From assembly GCA_037893245.1 (NCBI GenBank), contig JBAIAA010000009.1, positions 1,302,001-1,366,000 of the forward strand: a stretch of DNA of 64,000 bases, given 5' to 3'. This stretch comes from Crossaster papposus. Its lineage: Eukaryota; Echinodermata; Asteroidea; Velatida; Solasteridae. Shown in pieces: positions 38,009 through 48,007 of this stretch (within the stretch, counting starts at the first letter, position 1; the number at the start of each line of letters is the position of its first letter). The notes beneath the pieces are model-generated. The model made no database searches. It saw only the letters and a list, made by a program, of their open reading frames with translations, and was not told the DNA's origin. Made by a program: the position numbers and the translations under genes.

Positions 38009-40021
38009 ATGGATAGACAATGGATTGAATTGGGATTTTCTCCCTTTGAGCTTGTGTACGGGAGGTCTGTGCGTGGTCCAATGATGATCTTGAAAGAGTT
38101 GTGGAGTGGAAGTAAGGAAATAGATAGCAATGTGAAGACTACATATCAGTATGTAGTTGATCTTAGAGATCGTCTGGAGAGCACACTTAAGATAGCTCAC
38201 CAGGAACTTCAGAGGTCATCTGAAAAGCAGGCTATGTATTATAACAGGAAGAGCAGAGACCGGAAACTAACAACTGACGACAAGGTCCTCTTGCTGTTGC
38301 CAACGGATAACAACAAGCTCCTTCTCCAATGGAAAGGGCCTTTCAAGATCATGCAAAAGGTGGGTGCATGTGATTATAAAGTAGACATAAACGGAAAGAT
38401 CAAAACATTTCATGCAAACCTCCTAAAGAAGTATATAGAACGAGTTGAGGAAACTAATCAGGTTGAGATTAAGGAAGCTATGCATTGTTCTTTCACAGGT
38501 ATTTTCGATGTCGTCTGTGTTGCTACCATAGAGGATGAAACAGACTTCATGGAAAACCATCATCCTCTGCATCAGAGATCTGTAACCCAGCTCCATTTCC
38601 CCACTTTGGAGGCTACAGAGTCAATCTATGATGTCCATATTAATCCTGATCTAACTCCTGAACAGTCTCAACAGGTAAGACGTATCATAGGTAATTACAC
38701 TGATGTATTGACTGATCTTCCTGGAAGAACCACAAAAGGAATGCATAGTCTGAAAGTGACTTCTGATACTCCAATCCGTCAAAAACCCTATCCACTTCCT
38801 CATGCCAAGCGACATGTGGTAGAGGCTGAGGTTAAAAAAATGCTGGAGATGAAAGTTATTGAGCCGTCTGAGTCACCCTATGCATCCCCGATAGTCTTGG
38901 TAAAGAAACCTGATGAAAGTTACCGGTTTTGCATCGACTTCCGCAAGATTAATATGATTACAGTCTTTGATGCTGAACCTATTCCTAACCCAGAAGAAAT
39001 ATTTGCTACTTTGTCTAATGCCAGATTCTTCACTAAAATAGATCTCAGTAAAGGGTACTGGCAAATTCCTCTTGATGACAGCTCAAAACCCCTGACGGCA
39101 TTTCTCACTCCTCAAGGGCTTTTCCAGTTCAATGTAATGCCATTCGGGCTTGTAAATGCCCCAGCCACTTTCAGTCGAGTGATGCGGTCAGTACTTCGTG
39201 GAATTCCCCAGGTTCACAATTATATTGACGACATTTTGATTCACACAGAGAGTTGGAAGGAACACCTACAAGTTCTAAATCAACTTCTTGGCCGCCTTCG
39301 TCAAATTAATCTGACAGCCAGGCCAAGTAAGTGTAGAGTTGGATGTTCTCAGGTAGAATTCCTTGGTCACGTGATAGGTGATGGTAAGCTAATACCCATG
39401 CAGGACAAGTTGGAGAAAATAAGGAATGCTCCTCAACCCAAAACGAAAAAGCAGATGCGTTCTTTTCTTGGTCTTTGTGGATATTACCGGAGATTCATTC
39501 AGGATTTTTCTACAACCTGTGCTTCTCTTACTGATTCCACCCGAAACAAGGAACCAAATCAAGTGGTTTGGACAGGTGAGAAAGAAGCTTCCTTCAATTT
39601 ATTAAAAGAGTTGCTGACCAAGGCCCCTATCCTCCATCTTCCTGATTTTCAGAAACCTTTCATTCTGAGAACAGATGCTTCAGATACTGGATTGGGTGCC
39701 GTTCTGTTACAGGACGAAGATGGATGTAAGTTGCCAGTTGCCTATGCAAGCAGAAAGCTCCTACCCCGGGAGCAGCGCTACTCTGTAATTGAGCGTGAAT
39801 GCCTTGGTATTATATGGGGGATAAATAAATTCCAGGTGTACCTAGAAGGTAAGCAATTTATACTAGAAACGGATCACCAACCGTTGTTATACCTTCAGCG
39901 AGCAAAATTGTTGAACGGTCGATTGACAAGATGGGCATTGTCATTGCAACCTCATCGGTTTCGAATCGAAGCCATCCCAGGTAAGTTAAATGTGGGTGCT
40001 GACTTTTTAAGTCGCTTGTAG
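38009..40021 (+). pseudogene. Internally deleted gag-pol: integrase C-terminus, RT and RNase H only
   Basis: The frame stays open for 670 residues from the ATG at 38009. Only the first nine gag residues (MDRQWIELG) remain. They are fused in frame to the end of integrase (FSPFELVYGR), its GPF/Y module (WKGPF), the complete RT with YIDD, and RNase H with TDAS, TDHQP and GADFLS. Capsid, zinc knuckle, protease and the DDE core are lost. The junction lies in TTGGG (38030-38034), a 5-bp sequence present at both ends of the missing 2526-bp segment (41956-41960 and 44482-44486 in the full copy). This is a microhomology deletion that happens to keep the frame. It is non-autonomous at best. The frame is also open upstream from 37871 but has no ATG there. 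Confidence 0.9.
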
Positions 40022-40105
40022 TTTTCTTGTTGGTTTAAACCAATAATGCACGTTTTGTTCTCTCTGACAGATTACAGAATTCAGAAGATGCAAAGCCTCT
40101 TCTTT

Positions 40106-40115
40106 AAAAGGGGAG
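40106..40115 (+). promoter_or_regulatory. Polypurine tract before LTR 2
   Basis: AAAAGGGGAG followed by CTGT and the LTR start at 40120. It primes plus-strand DNA synthesis of the deleted copy. Confidence 0.75.
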
Positions 40116-40119
40116 CTGT

Positions 40120-41558
40120 TGTCAGAAACTTTTATTGCAGGACTTAGTCAAGTCTACTAAGCCATGGTCGGCAGGAATGCGTACATGTACAGCTGTACAT
40201 GTATGGGCATTTGCATGTGTATGTGAGATTGTATGAAGGGTTGGCATGCGTGAATGAGTTTGTACATGGGCTGATAATACCAGGAAAGTACGTAGCGCGC
40301 GAAAAACAGGCAGATTGAATCTCCGCTTCGCAGCGAAAACAGCTAACGGGGGTGTATGCTCGTAAGAGTCAGCTTACCCATACATCGCCCAATAATATGC
40401 ACCACTTGATGTGTTTGTAAGTCTTCGGCCACTTGTTGCTGACCGTGAGTATATTTAAGGATTCATTATTTTGTGTTGACCTTTATTTCGAAATGGGGGG
40501 AATTGGAGTGCAGTTATATTTATTCAGAATAAGACATGTCGTATTGCATTTTGTTAGATACTACTGGGAGAACAGAATGAATTGGTATTTTGTACTGATA
40601 AGCTTAATTTGGAATTATCACAGATGGCTTTCAGTCCTGCCCGAAAATGATACAGGGGTCAAATTCGTTTGATGTGGCCAGTCCAGGCTCCTTTTCATGG
40701 AAGCTCTGTGTCGCAGACAACGGTTGAACGGCCTCTAGATTAGTTCGAGAGACGAGGTGGAACTCGCGGTGTGAGTGTTGCTTGTCGAGCCAGAGACGCC
40801 CATTCAGCCCGCCGTATGAGTTATCGATCCCCTCCTGATCGTGGGTCATCCCGAGGTTGGTGATTGACCCCCTTTTTATGCTATCGATGGAATCATGCCA
40901 ACGAACAGTAATTGTGTTTGAAAGTTGTTTTGTTAAAAACATTTGCTACAGGCTACTGCCATTCTGTGAAAGTACCTGAGGGATTTGGTATGTATACCAA
41001 TTTATTGATTGATTAATTTATTAATTGATTTGTTGAAGCCTGCATGAATTCATTTCTTTTGTTTTGCTATTGAGTTGTTAATAGCCAGGTTGAAGCTTGT
41101 CTATATTGTGTTTATCTGCATGATGATTGGTTTTGCATGCTTTGATTTGAATGACGATTCATTTCATATAATATTGATATTTGTGTAATTTGCATGCTCT
41201 AAATAAGTTTCAATTAATACAACTTCTTTGCTGTTTATCTTATACATTTGCATGGATTTAAGTTAGATATATATATCGTCAGAGACAGCACCTGTAATTC
41301 AATTTCCTTCAAATTATAATTCTTAAATTATTTAAAGGCATGTAATTTAGGTATATTTTGTGAGTTTACTTTGATTTAACTGTATTTCCATTTTGCATGA
41401 TTTACTAAATACTTTGGTTTATTTATTCTCAAATAAATATTTGAGCTCATTCATTTTGTTGTCTGTTACTGGATTTGTTCTAGACATGTATGGGTTGGGT
41501 AATGGCCCGATTTAGATTTATAGTTGTACCAAGCTAAATTCAGGGCTTGATCATGACA
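40120..41558 (+). repeat. LTR 2 (1439 bp), shared by both interiors
   Basis: Same as LTR 1, offset 3926 bp, with no difference noticed. It serves as the 3' LTR of the deleted copy and the 5' LTR of the full copy. The polyadenylation signal is at 41432-41437. Confidence 0.95.
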
Positions 41559-41560
41559 TT

Positions 41561-41577
41561 TGGGGGCTTGTCCGGGA
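41561..41577 (+). promoter_or_regulatory. Primer binding site (tRNA-Pro type), full copy
   Basis: Identical to 37635-37651, two bases after the end of LTR 2. Confidence 0.85.
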
Positions 41578-41934
41578 AAACTCATTAACCTGTAACACAC
41601 CCACCTCAGCAAAAATATCAGACTGAGTAAAGTGCATGAAGAACAAGTTTTTGTAATAATCGGCATTTATGTAATTTGCCTCATTGTGGTTTGTTGATAG
41701 TCTGATAGACTCAAATGTTCACAAAATATTGAATTTTAAAGTATATTTGCAGGTCAGCACCGGGTACAGGAGTAGTTCGTTTTCGTTACCGCGGATTTGT
41801 TTTTTCGTGCGAGATGGTGCTGGCGATTGGGTAAGTTGATGGATTTGCATATTGCGCTGTTACTTTGGTTGTTGGCTTTTACTCCCCTGGTGTTATACAG
41901 TGTTGATACACAATATCCGATCGATTACTGCATA

Positions 41935-44900
41935 ATGGATAGACAATGGATTGAATTGGGTAGAGAGATTGGACTAGCTGGCGAGGAATTGCTAGAGTTT
42001 ATGCGTGAGCGTGAGAAGGTTGCACGTGATGATAGAGCTCAGGAGATGGACATGCGTCGACAAGAGGTTGAGGTAAAAAGGCTTGAACGTGAGATCATAC
42101 AGGCAAAAATAGAGTTACAAACTAAACAAGAAATACTTAGTTTTACAGGTAGCGAAGCTGGCAGTGCAGACGCAGTCCAACAACCGAGTGTTCTTCCCAG
42201 AGCACCCAAACTTCCAATTTTCGATGAAAAGAAAGACGACATGGATGCCTATTTAGAGAGGTATGAAAGGTATGCCACAAACCAGAGATGGCCAGAAGGT
42301 TCTTGGGCTATTAATTTGAGTGCCCTCCTTTCAGGTAAATCTTTGGATGTTTATTATAGATTGCCCATAGAGCAAGTTACTGATTACCCAGCATTGAAGC
42401 ATGCTTTGTTGAGGAGATTTCGTCTCACCGAGGATGGATTTAGAGAAAAATTTAGGTCGGCAAAGCCTGAACAGGGTGAAACCGCCTTTCAGTTTGCTGT
42501 TCGACTGGAAAATTACCTCACTCGGTGGGTAGACCTGTCTTTAACTGAAAAGACATATAAAGGTTTAACTGACTTACTTTTGAGAGAACAGTTTATTAAT
42601 GGTATGAATCCCCAGTTGTCTCTATATCTGAAGGAACGGTGTCCTAAAACCATCGATGACATGACAGATCTTACCCAAAAATACATAGAGGCTCATGGGA
42701 AGGGAGCATGGCGTCCAGCCTATACCAGACCTCCTCAATCGTCGGGTCCAAATAGTCCACGTTTCCCCTCTCAATCAGCTGAAGCCAAGAAGGACAACAC
42801 AAGTATGGCAACTAGACCCAGGAACCTACTTCGATGTTTTATATGTGACCGAGCTGGCCATGTAGCTAGGGACTGTCGCAACAGGGGCAACAGTCAAGGA
42901 ATGAAAGTTGCAAGCCTTACCCCAGCTGAAGGTAAGTATAAGCCTAAGTTTCAACAGTCCTGGCAAGCAAAACAGAACCGTTTTAAACCAAGTTATCCAA
43001 GTTCAGAAAGAAAACCATTTCAAACAGAACATGTAGTATGTTCATGTCCAAGGTGTGTAAAATGTCTGGAAGAGAAAGATACGACAGCATGTATGGTTGA
43101 ATCTCACAGACTGTCCGATTGTTGCAGTGAAAAAGGGATTGCTAAACTTCAGTGTGGACACACACTGCCTGTCATGTCTGCTGTTTGTAATCAATCTAAA
43201 CCTCACGGTATGCCCATTACAGAGGGTTTGGTTGGTTTACAAAGAATCAATGTACTTCGTGACACAGGGTGTAGTGGAGTAGTTGTACGACAAGATTTAG
43301 TCCAACCTGAACAGATGACAGGTCACATTAAACATTGTGTTATGATCGACGGTACAGTCCGAAAATTTCCAACTGCTCGGATCCAGATTGATACTCCCTA
43401 TTTCTCAGGCGAGGTGGAGGCAATTTGTATGATTAACCCTGTATATGGCCTAGTTCTAGGGAATATTAAGGAAGTAAGAGCAGCTGATGACCCAGATCCT
43501 ACATGGAAGCATTCAGTGGAAGTTGAAGATCATGTGGTGGAAGGGCTGGCAGTTCAGACCAGGTCGCAAGTGAAGAACGAGATTCATAAGGTGCTTCGGC
43601 CTTTGAAAGTGCCTCCTGTCATCTCGGATGTCACTCCGGAGGAAATACGAATGGCCCAAGGGGAAGATTCTACTTTAAAAAAGATTCGAGACTTGGCCAA
43701 CACGGAGGAGATTCAGACAGGAAAAGCTGGGCGAACATCCTACTTTCGGGTAAAACAAGGTATGATTTATAGAGTATTTCAGTCAGACAAGGTAGAAAAC
43801 AGTAGTCCAGTTCAACAATTACTTGTTCCAAGAGCTTACCGTCAGAGTGTTATGAAGTTAGCCCATGAGAGCATAATGGGTGGTCATCAAGGCATCAAGC
43901 GAACAACCTGCAAAGTGTTATCAAGTTTCTTCTGGCCAGGTGTACAATCCGATATTGTACGGTTTTGCCGCTCCTGCGATGTGTGCCAAAGAACCGTAGC
44001 TAAAGGTCGGGTAAGGCGTTTACCACTTGGAAAGATGCCAGTAATTGAAGTTCCATTCCAGCGGGTCGCCGTCGACCTTGTGGGTCCCATTAGTCCTATG
44101 TCACCAAGGAAGAATCGATACATATTGACGGTCGTCGATTATGCCACAAGATATCCTGAAGCCGTAGCTCTTCCTAATATTGAGACGACAGAGGTGGCTG
44201 AAGCTTTGGTAAAGATTTTTTCAAGGGTTGGAGTTCCCATGGAAATTCTTTCTGATCAGGGAGCCCAGTTCACTTCCAAGATCATGAAAGAAGTGGGAAG
44301 GTTATTGTCACTGCGTCAGTTGGTCACAACCCCTTACCATCCAGCATGCAACGGTTTGGTGGAGAGGTTTAATGGAACCCTGAAAACCATGCTGAAACGG
44401 ATGTGTGCTGATAGACCCAACGACTGGGACCGCTACATTGATCCTCTGCTATTTGCCTATCGAGAGGTTCCCCAGGCTTCCTTGGGATTTTCTCCCTTTG
44501 AGCTTGTGTACGGGAGGTCTGTGCGTGGTCCAATGATGATCTTGAAAGAGTTGTGGAGTGGAAGTAAGGAAATAGATAGCAATGTGAAGACTACATATCA
44601 GTATGTAGTTGATCTTAGAGATCGTCTGGAGAGCACACTTAAGATAGCTCACCAGGAACTTCAGAGGTCATCTGAAAAGCAGGCTATGTATTATAACAGG
44701 AAGAGCAGAGACCGGAAACTAACAACTGACGACAAGGTCCTCTTGCTGTTGCCAACGGATAACAACAAGCTCCTTCTCCAATGGAAAGGGCCTTTCAAGA
44801 TCATGCAAAAGGTGGGTGCATGTGATTATAAAGTAGACATAAACGGAAAGATCAAAACATTTCATGCAAACCTCCTAAAGAAGTATATAGAACGAGTTGA

Positions 44901-46473
44901 GGAAACTAATCAGGTTGAGATTAAGGAAGCTATGCATTGTTCTTTCACAGGTATTTTCGATGTCGTCTGTGTTGCTACCATAGAGGATGAAACAGACTTC
45001 ATGGAAAACCATCATCCTCTGCATCAGAGATCTGTAACCCAGCTCCATTTCCCCACTTTGGAGGCTACAGAGTCAATCTATGATGTCCATATTAATCCTG
45101 ATCTAACTCCTGAACAGTCTCAACAGGTAAGACGTATCATAGGTAATTACACTGATGTATTGACTGATCTTCCTGGAAGAACCACAAAAGGAATGCATAG
45201 TCTGAAAGTGACTTCTGATACTCCAATCCGTCAAAAACCCTATCCACTTCCTCATGCCAAGCGACATGTGGTAGAGGCTGAGGTTAAAAAAATGCTGGAG
45301 ATGAAAGTTATTGAGCCGTCTGAGTCACCCTATGCATCCCCGATAGTCTTGGTAAAGAAACCTGATGAAAGTTACCGGTTTTGCATCGACTTCCGCAAGA
45401 TTAATATGATTACAGTCTTTGATGCTGAACCTATTCCTAACCCAGAAGAAATATTTGCTACTTTGTCTAATGCCAGATTCTTCACTAAAATAGATCTCAG
45501 TAAAGGGTACTGGCAAATTCCTCTTGATGACAGCTCAAAACCCCTGACGGCATTTCTCACTCCTCAAGGGCTTTTCCAGTTCAATGTAATGCCATTCGGG
45601 CTTGTAAATGCCCCAGCCACTTTCAGTCGAGTGATGCGGTCAGTACTTCGTGGAATTCCCCAGGTTCACAATTATATTGACGACATTTTGATTCACACAG
45701 AGAGTTGGAAGGAACACCTACAAGTTCTAAATCAACTTCTTGGCCGCCTTCGTCAAATTAATCTGACAGCCAGGCCAAGTAAGTGTAGAGTTGGATGTTC
45801 TCAGGTAGAATTCCTTGGTCACGTGATAGGTGATGGTAAGCTAATACCCATGCAGGACAAGTTGGAGAAAATAAGGAATGCTCCTCAACCCAAAACGAAA
45901 AAGCAGATGCGTTCTTTTCTTGGTCTTTGTGGATATTACCGGAGATTCATTCAGGATTTTTCTACAACCTGTGCTTCTCTTACTGATTCCACCCGAAACA
46001 AGGAACCAAATCAAGTGGTTTGGACAGGTGAGAAAGAAGCTTCCTTCAATTTATTAAAAGAGTTGCTGACCAAGGCCCCTATCCTCCATCTTCCTGATTT
46101 TCAGAAACCTTTCATTCTGAGAACAGATGCTTCAGATACTGGATTGGGTGCCGTTCTGTTACAGGACGAAGATGGATGTAAGTTGCCAGTTGCCTATGCA
46201 AGCAGAAAGCTCCTACCCCGGGAGCAGCGCTACTCTGTAATTGAGCGTGAATGCCTTGGTATTATATGGGGGATAAATAAATTCCAGGTGTACCTAGAAG
46301 GTAAGCAATTTATACTAGAAACGGATCACCAACCGTTGTTATACCTTCAGCGAGCAAAATTGTTGAACGGTCGATTGACAAGATGGGCATTGTCATTGCA
46401 ACCTCATCGGTTTCGAATCGAAGCCATCCCAGGTAAGTTAAATGTGGGTGCTGACTTTTTAAGTCGCTTGTAG
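41935..46473 (+). CDS. gag-pol: Gag-Pol polyprotein of a Gmr1-like Ty3/gypsy element (integrase before RT)
   Basis: One uninterrupted frame of 1512 residues encodes all proteins for the copy-and-paste cycle. In order: a charged coiled-coil-like segment (about 10-68); a capsid region with a SCAN-like stretch (about 163-252, including LLREQFINGM); a CCHC zinc knuckle (C301, C304, H309, C314); an aspartic protease (DTGCS, 443-447); an integrase with a zinc-binding H644, H651, C681, C684 and a DDE core D714, D774, E810 with 35 residues between the last two; a GPF/Y module (952-954); an RT with D1187 and YIDD (1247-1250); and an RNase H with D1398, E1437/E1439, D1464 and D1507. All key residues seen are intact, so it may be active. 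I chose the ATG at 41935. The frame is open from 41797, with another ATG at 41839 that would add a hydrophobic stretch, and a possible small intron (41831-41900) would remove it. Gag and Pol are not separated by a stop or frameshift. Confidence 0.93.
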   Translation: MDRQWIELGREIGLAGEELLEFMREREKVARDDRAQEMDMRRQEVEVKRLEREIIQAKIELQTKQEILSFTGSEAGSADAVQQPSVLPRAPKLPIFDEKKDDMDAYLERYERYATNQRWPEGSWAINLSALLSGKSLDVYYRLPIEQVTDYPALKHALLRRFRLTEDGFREKFRSAKPEQGETAFQFAVRLENYLTRWVDLSLTEKTYKGLTDLLLREQFINGMNPQLSLYLKERCPKTIDDMTDLTQKYIEAHGKGAWRPAYTRPPQSSGPNSPRFPSQSAEAKKDNTSMATRPRNLLRCFICDRAGHVARDCRNRGNSQGMKVASLTPAEGKYKPKFQQSWQAKQNRFKPSYPSSERKPFQTEHVVCSCPRCVKCLEEKDTTACMVESHRLSDCCSEKGIAKLQCGHTLPVMSAVCNQSKPHGMPITEGLVGLQRINVLRDTGCSGVVVRQDLVQPEQMTGHIKHCVMIDGTVRKFPTARIQIDTPYFSGEVEAICMINPVYGLVLGNIKEVRAADDPDPTWKHSVEVEDHVVEGLAVQTRSQVKNEIHKVLRPLKVPPVISDVTPEEIRMAQGEDSTLKKIRDLANTEEIQTGKAGRTSYFRVKQGMIYRVFQSDKVENSSPVQQLLVPRAYRQSVMKLAHESIMGGHQGIKRTTCKVLSSFFWPGVQSDIVRFCRSCDVCQRTVAKGRVRRLPLGKMPVIEVPFQRVAVDLVGPISPMSPRKNRYILTVVDYATRYPEAVALPNIETTEVAEALVKIFSRVGVPMEILSDQGAQFTSKIMKEVGRLLSLRQLVTTPYHPACNGLVERFNGTLKTMLKRMCADRPNDWDRYIDPLLFAYREVPQASLGFSPFELVYGRSVRGPMMILKELWSGSKEIDSNVKTTYQYVVDLRDRLESTLKIAHQELQRSSEKQAMYYNRKSRDRKLTTDDKVLLLLPTDNNKLLLQWKGPFKIMQKVGACDYKVDINGKIKTFHANLLKKYIERVEETNQVEIKEAMHCSFTGIFDVVCVATIEDETDFMENHHPLHQRSVTQLHFPTLEATESIYDVHINPDLTPEQSQQVRRIIGNYTDVLTDLPGRTTKGMHSLKVTSDTPIRQKPYPLPHAKRHVVEAEVKKMLEMKVIEPSESPYASPIVLVKKPDESYRFCIDFRKINMITVFDAEPIPNPEEIFATLSNARFFTKIDLSKGYWQIPLDDSSKPLTAFLTPQGLFQFNVMPFGLVNAPATFSRVMRSVLRGIPQVHNYIDDILIHTESWKEHLQVLNQLLGRLRQINLTARPSKCRVGCSQVEFLGHVIGDGKLIPMQDKLEKIRNAPQPKTKKQMRSFLGLCGYYRRFIQDFSTTCASLTDSTRNKEPNQVVWTGEKEASFNLLKELLTKAPILHLPDFQKPFILRTDASDTGLGAVLLQDEDGCKLPVAYASRKLLPREQRYSVIERECLGIIWGINKFQVYLEGKQFILETDHQPLLYLQRAKLLNGRLTRWALSLQPHRFRIEAIPGKLNVGADFLSRL

Positions 46474-46557
46474 TTTTCTTGTTGGTTTAAACCAATAATG
46501 CACGTTTTGTTCTCTCTGACAGATTACAGAATTCAGAAGATGCAAAGCCTCTTCTTT

Positions 46558-46567
46558 AAAAGGGGAG
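46558..46567 (+). promoter_or_regulatory. Polypurine tract before LTR 3
   Basis: AAAAGGGGAG followed by CTGT and the LTR at 46572, identical to the tract before LTR 2. Confidence 0.75.
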
Positions 46568-46571
46568 CTGT

Positions 46572-48007
46572 TGTCAGAAACTTTTATTGCAGGACTTAGT
46601 CAAGTCTACTAAGCCATGGTCGGCAGGAATGCGTACATGTACAGCTGTACATGTATGGGCATTTGCATGTGTATGTGAGATTGTATGAAGGGTTGGCATG
46701 CGTGAATGAGTTTGTACATGGGCTGATAATACCAGGAAAGTACGTAGCGCGCGAAAAACAGGCAGATTGAATCTCCGCTTCGCAGCGAAAACAGCTAACG
46801 GGGGTGTATGCTCGTAAGAGTCAGCTTACCCATACATCGCCCAATAATATGCACCACTTGATGTGTTTGTAAGTCTTCGGCCACTTGTTGCTGACCGTGA
46901 GTATATTTAAGGATTCATTATTTTGTGGTGACCTTTATTTCGAAATGGGGGGAATTGGAGTGCAGTTATATTTATTCAGAATAAGACATGTCGTATTGCA
47001 TTTTGTTAGATACTACTGGGAGAACAGAATGAATTGGTATTTTGTACTGATAAGCTTAATTTGGAATTATCACAGATGGCTTTCAGTCCTGCCCGAAAAT
47101 GATACAGGGGTCAAATTCGTTTGATGTGGCCAGTCCAGGCTCCTTTTCATGGAAGCTCTGTGTCGCAGACAACGGTTGAACGGCCTCTAGATTAGTTCGA
47201 GAGACGAGGTGGAACTCGCGGTGTGAGTGTTGCTTGTCGAGCCAGAGACGCCCATTCAGCCCGCCGTATGAGTTATCGATCCCCTCCTGATCGTGGGTCA
47301 TCCCGAGGTTGGTGATTGACCCCCTTTTTATGCTATCGATGGAATCATGCCAACGAACAGTAATTGTGTTTGAAAGTTGTTTTGTTAAAAACATTTGCTA
47401 CAGGCTACTGCCATTCTGTGAAAGTACCTGAGGGATTTGGTATGTATACCAATTTATTGATTGATTAATTTATTAATTGATTTGTTGAAGCCTGCATGAA
47501 TTCATTTCTTTTGTTTTGCTATTGAGTTGTTAATAGCCAGGTTGAAGCTTGTCTATATTGTGTTTATCTGCATGATGATTGGTTTTGCATGCTTTGATTT
47601 GAATGACGATTCATTTCATATAATATTGATATTTGTGTAATTTGCATGCTCTAAATAAGTTTCAATTAATACAACTTCTTTGCTGTTTATCTTATACATT
47701 TGCATGGATTTAAGTTAGATATATATATCGTCAGAGACAGCACCTGTAATTCAATTTCCTTCAAATTATAATTCTTAAATTATTTAAAGGCATGTAATTT
47801 AGGTATATTTTGTGAGTTTACTTTGATTTAACTGTATTTCCATTTTGCATGATTTACTAAATACTTTGGTTTATTTATTCTCAAATAAATATTTGAGCTC
47901 ATTCATTTTGTTGTCTGTTACTGGATTTGTTCTAGACATGTATGGGTTGGGTAATGGCCCGATTTAGATTTATAGTTGTACCAAGCTAAATTCAGGGCTT
48001 GATCATG
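46572..48007 (+). repeat. LTR 3, lacking its last three bases
   Basis: Same as LTR 1 at offset 10378 bp, with one substitution noticed (TTTGTGGTGACC at about 46923 against TTTGTGTTGACC). It stops at GATCATG; the expected final ACA is replaced by satellite TTCTCGACATAT. The polyadenylation signal is at 47884-47889. Confidence 0.93.

Larger units (their letters stand above)
36194..48007 (+). mobile_element. Gmr1-like Ty3/gypsy LTR retrotransposon complex: LTR - deleted interior - LTR - full interior - LTR
   Basis: Three direct copies of a 1439-bp LTR (36194-37632, 40120-41558, 46572-48007) enclose a 2487-bp interior and a 5013-bp interior. The full interior carries one gag-pol frame with integrase ahead of reverse transcriptase. 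The shorter interior is the same sequence with 2526 bp removed. The primer binding sites match the 3' end of tRNA-Pro. The shared middle LTR suggests unequal recombination between a full and a deleted copy. The outer flanks show no target duplication, and the last three bases of the third LTR are missing. The LTRs differ by only one base noticed by eye, so the element is young. Confidence 0.93.

Noticed and set aside
46474..46571. A possible env gene downstream of pol
   Set aside because: Only 98 bases separate the end of pol from the LTR, and they contain the polypurine tract.
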